Assembly: GCF_023973825.1 (NCBI RefSeq)
Contig: NC_090115.1
Location: 868,001-932,000, forward strand
Source of the DNA: Plasmodium brasilianum
Lineage: Eukaryota; Apicomplexa; Aconoidasida; Haemosporida; Plasmodiidae
Reading direction: 5' to 3'
DNA length: 64,000 nt
Positions 53,601 through 64,000 of this stretch are shown piece by piece. The translations under genes and the position numbers were made by a program. The notes under the pieces are model-generated. The model was not told the origin of the DNA, did not search any database, and saw nothing but the letters and a program-made list of their open reading frames with translations. Every line of letters begins with the position of its first letter. Positions within the stretch are counted from its first letter, which is position 1.

Positions 53601-55513
53601 TTATTCAATATTTGGGTAGCCTGGTCACATTTCATTTTTGATATCCCATTATGTACTTCTGTTGTTTTCTCTAGCAATTTATCAATATCATCTACATTAC
53701 CCCCTTCATAAGTTACATTTTTAAGTTCTTCTACAAGTTTTGATGAAGTATCAACAAATTCTTCTTTGTTACCGTTGAAGAAATTAGTAATGATGGAATC
53801 AATTTTTTTCTGTATTTCATTTTTTTCATTTGTGAATTGAACCACATTAAGTTGTGCTTCATTAATTAGTTCTTCTATTTGTGCAATATTTTCATATGTA
53901 TCTTCTTTTTTGGAAATAATCTTTTTTATTTTGTCTATATTTTCAGTTATATATTCCAATTTATTTTTTATTTCCATTTTGATAGAATTGATATGTGTTT
54001 CTTTTTCTTTTATGATTACCATTTCTTTTTCATGAATTTGAATTTGTTTTGCTAATTCTTCAATTTTAGTTTTCATATGAATAACTTTTTTATAGTTTTC
54101 TTCAATTAGTTTAAAATTATTTTGCATTATTGGCCTACTTGTTTTTATTAAAGCTATTAGATTTATAAGTTCTGTAGCTCTCTGAAGGAAGTTTGAAGGA
54201 GTTACATTTTTTTTTATTATAGTGTCAATTTCATTTTTTTTTGATGTATTGGTAATATATGTCTCTTTTATAGAAGCAACTAGTGGTCTTAATTCTTCTA
54301 AAGCTGCTGCTTGTTGAACTCTTATTTCATCATAATTTGCTTTAACTTTTATAAATTCCGTATTTGTTTCAGTGCTAAGATTTTTTGCTACTTCGGTGAT
54401 ATTAGTATATACATCTTCTCCAAATTTTAGGATTTTCTCAGAATCTGAAACTTTCGAATTAATGTCTGAAGGAAAAGACTCATAATCCAGAATTCCTCTA
54501 TTCTTTCCTTTTAAATTGGTTAAATATGAACTAAAATCGTGAAAAATCAATTTTTCTTTGTTTTTCAATGTAGTTTCCATTCTCCTGATGTGTTCGATAC
54601 TAAACCTAAAATTGGCCGTACTGTTAGATATGAAATTGTAATAATTTATAATATTGTTAACAGACACATGTATTTGTCTTTTATCATTTGCATATGCTTT
54701 TATAGAACTTAATGCAGATATATAATTTTCTAAATGTTCACTATATCTGCTAGAAATAAGCTTCATATCATCTAATAAAAATTTTGTTGCACTTATAAAA
54801 ACGTTTTGACCTAATTCTTTCTCTATTTTAGATAATATATCAGTACAAGAATCTAAATGGTTCTTTAGATTAATAATATAATTTCTATAACTGTCATAAG
54901 GTATTTTCTTACTTTTTTCTATATACTCCTCACATACCTCTTTATATGTAGATGCTTCACAATTTTTGTTACAGTTTATATTTGATAATAAAATAAATGT
55001 ATCTGACTTAATATTTATTATCTGGTTCATAATATGTGTACTTTTATCTGAAAAACATTTCCTGTAACTATCCAATTTTCTTTGAAATTCATTATGTTTT
55101 AAAGCATATGTGTTTATGACTAATTTCTCTTTCCTAGGATTTAGTAAAGTATTATATAATTTTATCAAGTACTCTTTTTGTGACTTACAATTATTTACAG
55201 TTCTTTGAATTTCTTTAAATAATGAGTTTACTCTTTTATTCACCATATCTTCATATTTAAAGTAGATTTTAGGGTAAATCCATGTAAAATTTTTTATTTC
55301 ATAGAAATAATACATTAAAGAATAATATGGATATAATGTAGAAAATATATTTCCTCTCTCATCTGTGAAATCAATGTAATCTAATGTGTCATATGCATCT
55401 GTATTTGTACTTTTATTTTGAACAAATGAATTTAAAACAGTACTCAAATTATCATTTACCCTTACCGTTTCATTATCAACTCTACCACGTGTATATAAAT
55501 TATTTTTTTCCGT

Positions 55514-55516
55514 TTA
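55514..55516 (-). other. In-frame TAA interrupting the RBP gene
   Basis: On the minus strand TAA follows the codons for PLYYA and precedes TEKNNLYTRGRVDN. The frame before and after it is the same (the distance to the downstream frame is a multiple of three), and no splice donor and acceptor pair would neatly remove it. It is the only break in about 2,730 codons. Confidence 0.85.
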
Positions 55517-55794
55517 AGCATAATACAATGGCGTTTTGGTAGATATATAATTTTTTAAAGTTACTAATGATGCATTATTACGTAAATATGGTTTTTGTAA
55601 CGAGTCCACATTAATTTCATTATAACTGTTTTTATTATTTTCCTTTTCATTTGAATAGTTGATGCTTTTCAAATTTTCCTCTTTGTTGTTATATGCGAAT
55701 TCGGTTTTTTCCTTAATATTAGATTGTAGTGGTAATAATGTTAGTCTATCTTTAAGTTTGCTTGAAATTTTCCTATTTTTTTCCTTGCTTGACA

Positions 55795-55955
55795 CTACAT
55801 AAACATATAATATGTAAAATTGGATGTGTTAGAATGAATAATAAAATTTAATGCCATTAGAATAAATAAACATAAATAGAAAGGTACAAATATACAAATA
55901 TTTATGCATTTGCACTTATATACATATTTATCTCTTTATATATGAGGTGGTTTAC
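55795..55955 (-). other. Intron of the RBP gene
   Basis: A 161-bp intron directly after the signal-peptide exon, donor TTTG|GTAAAC and acceptor TATGTAG|TGTCAA, phase 1. Its position and size match the single intron expected of this family. Confidence 0.85.
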
Positions 55956-56010
55956 CAAATAGGATAAATAGAATATTATAAATGATTACCCAAAGTATGT
56001 TTTTTTCCAT

Positions 56011-59000
56011 AGTTAAAATAATATATGTAATATATCTTATTAATAATTTAAAATATTGAAAATTATTTTTAAGGTGTATTATTTTTATAATTAAATGCAT
56101 ACTTTCGTTAATTAAATAGGTGTTCTGCAGGTTACATTGTTTATCGTTCTTAAAAGAATGAGTCTAATATGCATGTAATTTTCACAAATAAGAGTAATTA
56201 TGAATACAACATAAAAATTTCAAATATGTTAACATATTAATAGAAAAGTAAAAAGATTGTATATGTAGAAAAGAATAAGAGCTATATTCAAAAATGAAGG
56301 ATTATATAATCTTATTATTAAAAATCTAATGTTGAATCCAACTGTTAAAAAAATATGTTTGAATAATAAACGTAAAGTAAATATTAAGTAAAAAGGTATA
56401 TAGAAAAAAATTTCTTTCTTATTTTACAATAGATTTAATCCAAACGAAATATATAAGAATAATACATGTTAAATATATAATAGAAAAATGGAGCACTAAA
56501 AAAAAAATTTAAGAATAAGAAATATTTAAAGTAAAACTGTAGATAAAAAGAAAATTATTAATTTTATATTTCTATTTTTTTGGAAAAAAAAAAATTATCC
56601 ATGAGCAAATATCGACGTAAAAAGGAAGGGTTTATTTTACGAAAAATAATTTATAAATTATGGCTCAGAAATATTTAAAAAAAATAAATTTATTTTATGT
56701 ACCTATAATTTTAATGAAATGGTCTAAAAATAAATAATTCTTATTTTTTTTTTTTTTTGTTAAATATATTGTTGTTTTATAAGTCTCTATGTAAATATTT
56801 ATAATGAATGAGGGAAAAATTTACAAAAAAAATTGAAGTGTGTTGTAGAAGAAATAGTAACTGAAGGATCCTTAAAAAAAAAAAGAACTTATATGTAGCT
56901 TCTTTGATCTTGTAGATTTTTAATTAATTACTGTGTGCACAGCTTATTTTCTTATGATAATATGTTTCCTTAAAAAAAGTTTATTTGTGAAAATCTAGTA
57001 GTGTAACTCAAGATCGAATGATTAATTAATCTCTATTTAAAAAGAAAAATTTAGGTTTAGAATGTATTTGCACCTTTTGTTTATGAATTTTACAATATAT
57101 TAAGTTTTTTTTGAGTAATTATTTTTAAGGTTAAACAACTCTACACACAAATGAACACACACTCCAAAAAAAAATTTATAATTTGGTTTTGAATTTTAAA
57201 GATAACTAGAAATAAGTAAAAAATTGAAAGTTATACTATTTTCCCATAAGGCCTCTTTTTCATAAAAATTTATTTGTTTGTATTTTAATTATTTTCTTTT
57301 TTTTTTCTTGCCCTTTTTGTTTATTAACGTACTATTGTACATTTAGCTAAATACCATTTTGATCTTAAAAGTACAAAAATTATAAATATTATTATTCATG
57401 ATTTATGAATAAGCCACAAGAACTAATGCATTATTGTTAGCTTTAAAAGAGAATTTATAATTTGGTACTTTACATATATTTTTGGGGGTTAAAATATAAA
57501 TTATATTGTAATAATTTCTGATTTTTTTTTAATGTAATTTTATTATATTTATGACTTATAATTTGAACATTTATTCGCTAATTTTTGAAGGAGTTTCACA
57601 AAATTTTATAGTTACAGTTAGTTCTGTAAATTGTGGAACTTACAACTGAAAAAATATGTTTCCTATTATATGTACAATAATCCATATTATTTAAGATTAC
57701 TACTATTTTAAATTTATTTTTGAAGATTCTTTTATATTTGAACATATAATATTTTTTTGTTTAATTTTTATTGAAAGACATTTTCTTACTTTTTAATTTT
57801 TATATACATTTATATATATAAGTAAATTTTTTTTTTACAAATATAAATCTTACTATTATTATTACTACTATTAATGTAGTTTTCTTATTCTTCATTGTTT
57901 CATGTGTCAAGTAGATTATTAACGAATGATTACGGGAAATTATAGATAGTAACTTTTACTTTTTTTTTAATTATTAAAAGTATATTTTATAAATTTCACA
58001 GTGTACTATATAAATAATAACGTAATTCTCTTACTAAAACGTAAAAGTTCTTAATGATATTTTTGTTTAATATGAAATCTGAAATCCTATAATAAAGTGA
58101 AAGTGTTTATCTATTATAAATATCATCTTAAAAAATTTTGAACATTAATATTTACATAATCATTATCATACTGTTACCTATAGTATAGGTATTAAATGTT
58201 TCTGGTGTATTTACGTGCGTGCACATACATGTATATATACAGATGAGCGGATATATGTTTTCCATTTTTAAATTATTCCTTTTTTTTTTTTTTAATAAAA
58301 ATTTTGTAGTTTTAATGAAAGGTAAAATTGTGTAAGTAATTCTTTACAGTCTTTTTTATTTTTACTTTATAAATCTCAGAAAAACTCTTTTCTTAATTTA
58401 GTTTTATAATTAAAAGAAAAAAAATAGAGTAATATGTTTTAATTAATGCTCTATATGAAAAGGTTATTTCTACATTTGAGTAACTGTTTTAGTACATAAA
58501 GAAATGTTTCTTAAATTTGTTTTTCATTGCACTTTTTAATATACGTTATTCAATCTGTATAAATGATTTGAATTACCTTTGCTTCAAATATTGCAATCTT
58601 TCATTAATTCAGCTTTTATATAATTATTATTTATATAATAGGTTTTGTAATCTTGAACTTACAAATACTGTAAACATATATTTATTTATGTATTTTTGAA
58701 CGGTTAACATCTGTAACTCTATAGTAATAATTGAAATAATATTTAGTAAAAATTTTTTTTTTTTTTATATTTTTTTAATAGCTTTCCTACAATAAGATTA
58801 TGACGTATTGATATCAAATGCATTATAGTTTATTCTATATCTCTTGTAAAAGAATTATTATTGAACCTATATATGCCTGTATTTAGGGTTTTAATATATT
58901 TGTTTCCACTCCTTTATGCGGGATACAAAATAGGGTTACGAGAATTTTGTAAATTACTTTTTTTTTATAATAATAATATTGAAAATTCTTTGGATAGTAT

Positions 59001-61690
59001 GATATATTTAATGATAAAATGAATATATATGAGAAAATAAACCAATGTATCAAAAACAAAAAATATATTTTATATAATTGTGTAGAAATTATTAAAAAAA
59101 AAATTTATATAACTATAATGAGAGATGGATGTTAAACCTTAAGAATATATGTGTTCATTGTAATGTAGTATGAATAACTGAATTAATATGAGAATTTATA
59201 TAGAAAATAAGGAATTATTTTTTGTTTATTTAATATTATTTATAATTTTTTTTCTTTTTTTTGAAGACTTAAAAGTTTTGTATAAATATGGAAACATAAG
59301 AGAACATATTATATGCCAATTTGTTCTATAAATAGTTTATTACACCCGATAGATTAATGTAATTTTCAAATTTAATGTGCCTTTAATATAATATATGTTT
59401 CTTCAAAACATGAAATGTATGAAATAGCTAAGGAATGTTCACAAAGGATTAAAAATTTCCGTAAATTATATGTTGCATTACATAATTTAAGAAATATGTA
59501 TTATTAACACCTAATATCATAATCCACAAGACAAAGTAAACTTAGCCAAAATATTACCTAAAACAATGAATAATATATGTTAATTCCTTAATTTAGTATG
59601 CAAAAATTATAAAAATAGTTAAATTTTATGTAATGTTAAACTTATTATATTTAACATATAGAAGACATGAATGTAAAGATTTAATGACACAATTAGTGAG
59701 AAACTACAAGTTCACAATTTCCTTTAGTGAAATAAAAAGAGGCAACTTAATGAAAATATGATGTTAAAAAGTAACTTTAGGAAAACATGGAATAAGGGAA
59801 AAAAAAAGAAAAAAGATTTTATATTTATATATATTTTAGAAGAATTATTAATGAACAAAATACTAATTTATTTGTTTACAACGGTTAATAAATTATAATT
59901 TTTTTATGTTATTATTTATATATATATATATATTTAAATATTAGAATCAGAGTGTAATATTTTCCGTGAGTACATATTTGCTGAAATAGAGAAATTATAT
60001 AAATTTTTATTAAAAATGTAAGGTGAGATAAAATTTATTCTTGTAGTTATCATACATTTACATTGTGGATATTATCGAAAAAATAAGTAAAAAAAAAGTT
60101 TTCTCTTTATAATGTTAATGAGTACATATGATGTTTTTTTTCTTGAAGTTTAAGAAATATGAAAGAAGGAATTTATGAAAGTTTAATACACTTTCATAAA
60201 GGTATTATAATTTTGGGTTCATCGTTTTTTATTTTACATATGTCTCATTATTTTTTCGTGTAAATGTACTTTTTATATCATTCATTAAAAGAAAAAAGAA
60301 AAGGATATATAATGTGTTTGTTTTTATAAGTACGTTGAATAGAAGAAAAATAAATTATGTAAAGAACATAGATTATATATAATAAATTTCTATTATCAAT
60401 ACAATATGTTACCACATTAAAATAAAATATAGAAATAATTCTTGTACGAATAATAATGGTGAATTTTTTTTGGTTAAAACACGTATTATAAAGTTTAGTT
60501 GAGTAAACAAGGATATGCTAACTCATCATATGAATAATGTTGAAAAGGCATACGGTCATTTACAAGTAAAAATATTAAAATACTTTAATCATTTAATAGC
60601 AAAGTATCTGAAGAATACCCTAATAGTTATATTAGTCTAATATGTATAAATATACATTCCATTTTATTATGTAATATATGCAAATAAATTAGAAATTATA
60701 TAGATTTTGATTAAATTCTAAAAATTCAATGTTCACAAAGGAATTCATTGCATACGAAGGAATAATTTTATAATTAAATTTTATATATATAAAATAAGTA
60801 GATAAAAATGAATAAATGTAACACACTATAATTCATTTATTATTAAAATATGAGAATAAATGAATCAGAAATAACAACAGGTATAGTATAGAATAAATAT
60901 AATATTAACATCCAACTTTATTAAGAAGAATAAAACTATATATGTGTTAAATATAATTTTTAAATTTGTGTAAAAAAGTAATATAAAAGCTGAAATTATA
61001 ATAAGGGTTACATTAGTATAAAAACCAATTCTGATGAAGATATATATAAATAGAATAAAATACAAAGTAGTTATGAAGTGTTTTAATGGAATTACAATAA
61101 TTGTTTGGACATCAAAAACTGATTTTTTATGGAAGAAGGATATAAAAAATTAACATTAGATAAAAAAGAATTAAATGAAAAATTATATTAATATTAATTA
61201 TTATCTAACAATAGTATAAAAGTAAATACCAGTACAAAAATGTTAACAGCAAAGTATAAATTAGCAAGTAAAACCATTTACAGCATTATAACAAAATGTA
61301 TTATAAACTTTAGAGCATTTTTTATAAAAAATATCTTTTTATTAACTATATTTCTTTCCTTTTATAATAAAATGAAATAATAATGCAGTATTATGTGGTG
61401 AACTATAACAAATATTGGAATTAAAGTAAATATAGAATCCCTTTTTTGGAAATGGAATAAAATATATCCATTTATACAAGTTCCTGTCGGATAGATAAAA
61501 TGATTAGAAAGCATGGAAAAAATTATTTTTTTCTTGAAAAATGAAAAAGTTCAGAATGGTAAAATATTTCGAAATATATAAAAAATAAGATAGGGAAAAA
61601 AAATGTTACATGTATGTATAGATAAAAATAGGAACAATGATAAAAAAAGAATAAAAAAATTTAATCCATTACAGTATGAATATATATATA
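56011..61690. other. Long intergenic region upstream of the RBP gene
   Basis: AT-rich DNA that must include the RBP promoter. Small frames with some coding flavour exist: 59660-59752 (+, reading HECKDLMTQLVRNYKF), 60515-60640 (+, MLTHHMNNVEKAYGHLQVKI) and 61129-61191 (+, MEEGYKKLTLDKKELNEKLY). None has a splice partner or a recognised family; they may be relic scraps. The rest is TA repeats and homopolymer runs. Confidence 0.5.
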
Positions 61691-61781
61691 ACGTTGTAAG
61701 TATATTTAACATTAAGTAAAATAATAAAAAAAACTGTATAAATAAAATTTAGTAAAGATTTACCATGGAACCTTAATCATT

Positions 61782-61911
61782 ATTATTGTTAGAAGATGTT
61801 CCAAATGTGTGTACGGTTAACAAGAAATTAATATTGATAAATAGATAATTTACTTGGAATTTTACTAACGATACAAATGAAGGGGATATAAATGAAACTG
61901 CTATCGTATAA
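61782..61911 (+). pseudogene. Exon-like relic, family unknown
   Basis: After an acceptor-like TTATTATTGTTAG the frame reads EDVPNVCTVNKKLILINR, a stop, then FTWNFTNDTNEGDINETAIV, ending at a possible donor (ATC|GTATAA) or at TAA. Composition (Val, Cys, Trp, Thr, Asp) is far from AT noise. The internal stop suggests a decayed exon. Confidence 0.33.
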
Positions 61912-62249
61912 TAAAAGGTATATATACAAAAAAATCCTCAATTAAGTATATAAAGATACTATTTATAAGGTATATATACATGTTAGTTAATTTTAACAAA
62001 AGAGCTACTTTTATTAATGTTTTCACATAATTTTAAAGTTGACAAACGTAAATAGTTATAGTATGGTATATTATATTACTGAAATATTATTACTTTATAT
62101 AATCACAACTACAATCAAATTTGTAATATAGAATGATAACTAAGGCTCATTGGAAAATATATAATTTTGATATGAATATTTTATAATACATAAAAAAAAA
62201 AAAAATAGAAGAAATAAAATTCTTAATAAAGAAGATATATTTAAAATAT

Positions 62250-63200
62250 CTAACAAACCCTTCATCAAAAGAAAAAAAAAAATATTATTATTATTTCTGT
62301 AAAAATTTAAATAATAAACATAATTTTAAAATATATTTGTTCAATTGTGTCTAAAGTTAAATTGGATCTTCTCTTTCTAACTTTATTTTCGTAAAAATTT
62401 TTTACTTATACATTAATTATTAAAATTTGGCATTTTTAGTAATTTTACCTTTTTTTATATCCATTATGTTTGTTATAGGTACTTTTAATTAAAAAAATAT
62501 TATAAGGAAAATTAGGAGGTTTCTGTTTTATATTTGTTCATTTATACCTAATATTTATTTCTTGATCATCAGTTGCATTAAAAAATGTATTTGCTTTAGT
62601 ATTTAATTAGAAGAAATTTTTATAGATGTTTCTATATTTATTGTTTTCTATAACATATGTTTATTTTGTATGGTTTTTCCATCTAACTTAAATATTATTT
62701 TTTCTTAAGCCATAAATTTCACTTTTTAAACTTTAGGCTTTTTTTAACAAAGGAATTCTTTCCATTAATAAAAAAAAAATTGTATCAGTGTTTTATATTT
62801 TTTTAAACACCGAAACCTTTAAGTAGGTATGATTTTTGTATGTTATCTACCTTTTTGTCCATTTTTTCGTTTTTATGTACTACTTTTTCCATGTTTTTTC
62901 TATATTTTCACTATTAACGTAGAAATGGTGTCATCACCTTATATTTCTGTGCCATGCCAAATTTTCACTATTTAAACTTATAATATTTACAATGTTTCAG
63001 TCTGTTCATTCATTTTAACTTTTTTGAACTCGTACGTTGCTTTATGTATTAAATCATGTAACTTTTATTATATTTACATTGACCTGGTGTATTATAATAC
63101 AGTATATATTGGATATTGGGAAAAACTGTGAACATTGTGGTTTTTTATTCTTCTTTTAAAAGATATGGAAAGTAAAATATTTTAAATATGTATAAAAAAA
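62250..63200 (-). pseudogene. Probable decayed coiled-coil (RBP-like) gene fragment
   Basis: The minus strand gives charged, helical patches in different frames: KATYEFKKVKMNEQTETL (about 63045-62995), MEKVVHKNEKMDKKVDNIQK then SYLLKGFGV and a stop (about 62893-62805), and NTKANTFFNATDDQEINIRY (about 62605-62545). The Lys/Glu/Asn-rich helix composition and strand match the neighbouring RBP gene, and such genes are known to cluster. No direct match to a segment of the adjacent RBP was evident by eye, so the RBP assignment is inference. Many stops and frameshifts are present. Confidence 0.35.
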
Positions 63201-64000
63201 GATAACGAATTAAAAAAAATTTTAAAATGTATACTTTTCTTAAAACTTTTAAAAAAGTGGGTGAATAATAGAATTTTAGGTAAATTATTAAGCTCTGTAG
63301 TAGAAGAAAAAATATTTAATTGAAAACCATCGCAAAAGATAAAAAATTAAAATCATTATAAAAAATAGATAGAAAATATATAAGTATTTAAATCCTTTAT
63401 AATAATGGTTGTTCACATAATATGCTATCAATTCCTTTATCAGATATAATTACATAAATCTTGTAAAAATTATATATTAACATAAGTTTATAAAATGGGG
63501 GTATTCTAATTATTATGAGTAAACTTTAATGTTAAAACTTATTTATCTAGTAATCTAACGGTCATTTAGCAAGTATGTAAATTAATAATAATTTTTTTTT
63601 CTTTATTATTAAAAATTAAATAAATATAGCTGAAGATATACCAAAAAAAGTGCACTATATAATCAAATAATTTATAAAATTAAATATATAAAAGAATTAC
63701 TCTTATAATATATTTACATTTTTTATGTAATTTATATTTGAGAAATAAATTTCTTATATGTTCACTTATAAATATAAATCAATAAAAAAAGAAGTTTGAT
63801 TATAATAGCCATCAAAGCTATAGTTGTGTTATATTACGACATATAAAATTACATATACTAATCACTAAGAATAATCTTTCTAAGAAAAAAAAGTTACGGT
63901 AAATACGATTTTAAATAATGAATTACTATTATAAAATACAAGAAAAAAAAAGAAGAATATCCTTTATAAATTAAATAAACGCTACAGCGAAAAATTGAAT
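63201..64000. other. AT-rich sequence, nothing recognised
   Basis: A/T runs and short chance frames only, up to the window edge. Confidence 0.55.

Larger units (their letters stand above)
47654..56010 (-). pseudogene. Reticulocyte-binding protein (RBP/RH family), full length with one in-frame stop
   Basis: Minus strand, exon 1 56010-55956 (18 codons plus one base, signal peptide starting MEKNILWVIIYNILFILF) and exon 2 55794-47654, joined in phase 1 across a 161-bp intron. This is the classic RBP gene structure. The frame encodes 2,730 residues but is interrupted by a single TAA at 55516-55514 (codon 112). The 2,619 codons after it are open. The N-terminal third holds scattered Cys (YRKCF, NCNKNCEASTYKEVCEEY). 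The rest is a very long Lys/Glu/Asn coiled coil. Near the end come one membrane segment (FAGGIILGFSICSGVALAAF) and an acidic 42-residue tail. The family sits at the merozoite apex and binds red cell receptors during invasion. With the stop it is probably a recent pseudogene, unless the stop is a sequencing error or polymorphism. Confidence 0.9.

Noticed and set aside
55514..55795. Separate 93-codon gene upstream of the RBP frame
   Set aside because: It is in the same frame as the RBP, begins exactly at a splice acceptor and joins a signal exon in phase, so it is the start of RBP exon 2.
1..64000. Telomere repeats, rRNA or tRNA genes
   Set aside because: No GGGTTYA tandem runs and no GC-richer structured RNA blocks were seen at either edge or internally.

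Overview
This looks like a subtelomeric stretch of a malaria parasite (Plasmodium) nuclear chromosome. The DNA is by eye roughly four-fifths A+T, with long intergenic poly(A)/poly(T) and TA tracts. Genes are sparse. Most have a short first exon encoding a recessed hydrophobic signal, a small AT-rich intron, and then a PEXEL-type export motif. A full-length reticulocyte-binding protein gene is also present. The best species clue is a decayed gene at 40.7-41.6 kb that matches my memory of the fam-l/fam-m two-exon family of Plasmodium malariae, so P. malariae or a very close relative is the best guess. I have no database confirmation.

Layout. 1-31 kb holds apparently live genes in long spacers: an exported two-domain protein with 22-residue helical repeats and a C-terminal TTKPV array (+, 3.9-6.5 kb); a lysine-rich soluble exported protein (-, 11.4-12.5 kb); an exported protein built of 29-residue repeats (+, 18.3-19.7 kb); an exported type II DnaJ/Hsp40 in four exons (-, 22.7-24.6 kb); a tiny two-exon candidate (-, 27.1-27.7 kb); and a two-exon exported membrane protein (-, 29.3-30.4 kb). 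33-47 kb is a gene graveyard. It contains an orphan signal exon, a pir-like relic, other decayed coding patches, an exported-protein relic and the fam-l/fam-m relic. 47.6-56.0 kb is the reticulocyte-binding protein gene (-). It is intact except for one in-frame TAA at codon 112. 56-64 kb is mostly non-coding, with a probable decayed coiled-coil (RBP-like) remnant near 62.2-63.2 kb.

How the genes fit together. The exported proteins would leave the parasite through the PTEX route and remodel the host red cell, with the DnaJ acting as a co-chaperone there. The RBP belongs to the merozoite invasion ligands. Only two of the five exported genes carry a canonical RxLx[E/Q/D]; the other three have RxLx followed by V, H or G at the equivalent place. 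No telomere repeat, rRNA, tRNA, mobile element or CRISPR array was seen.
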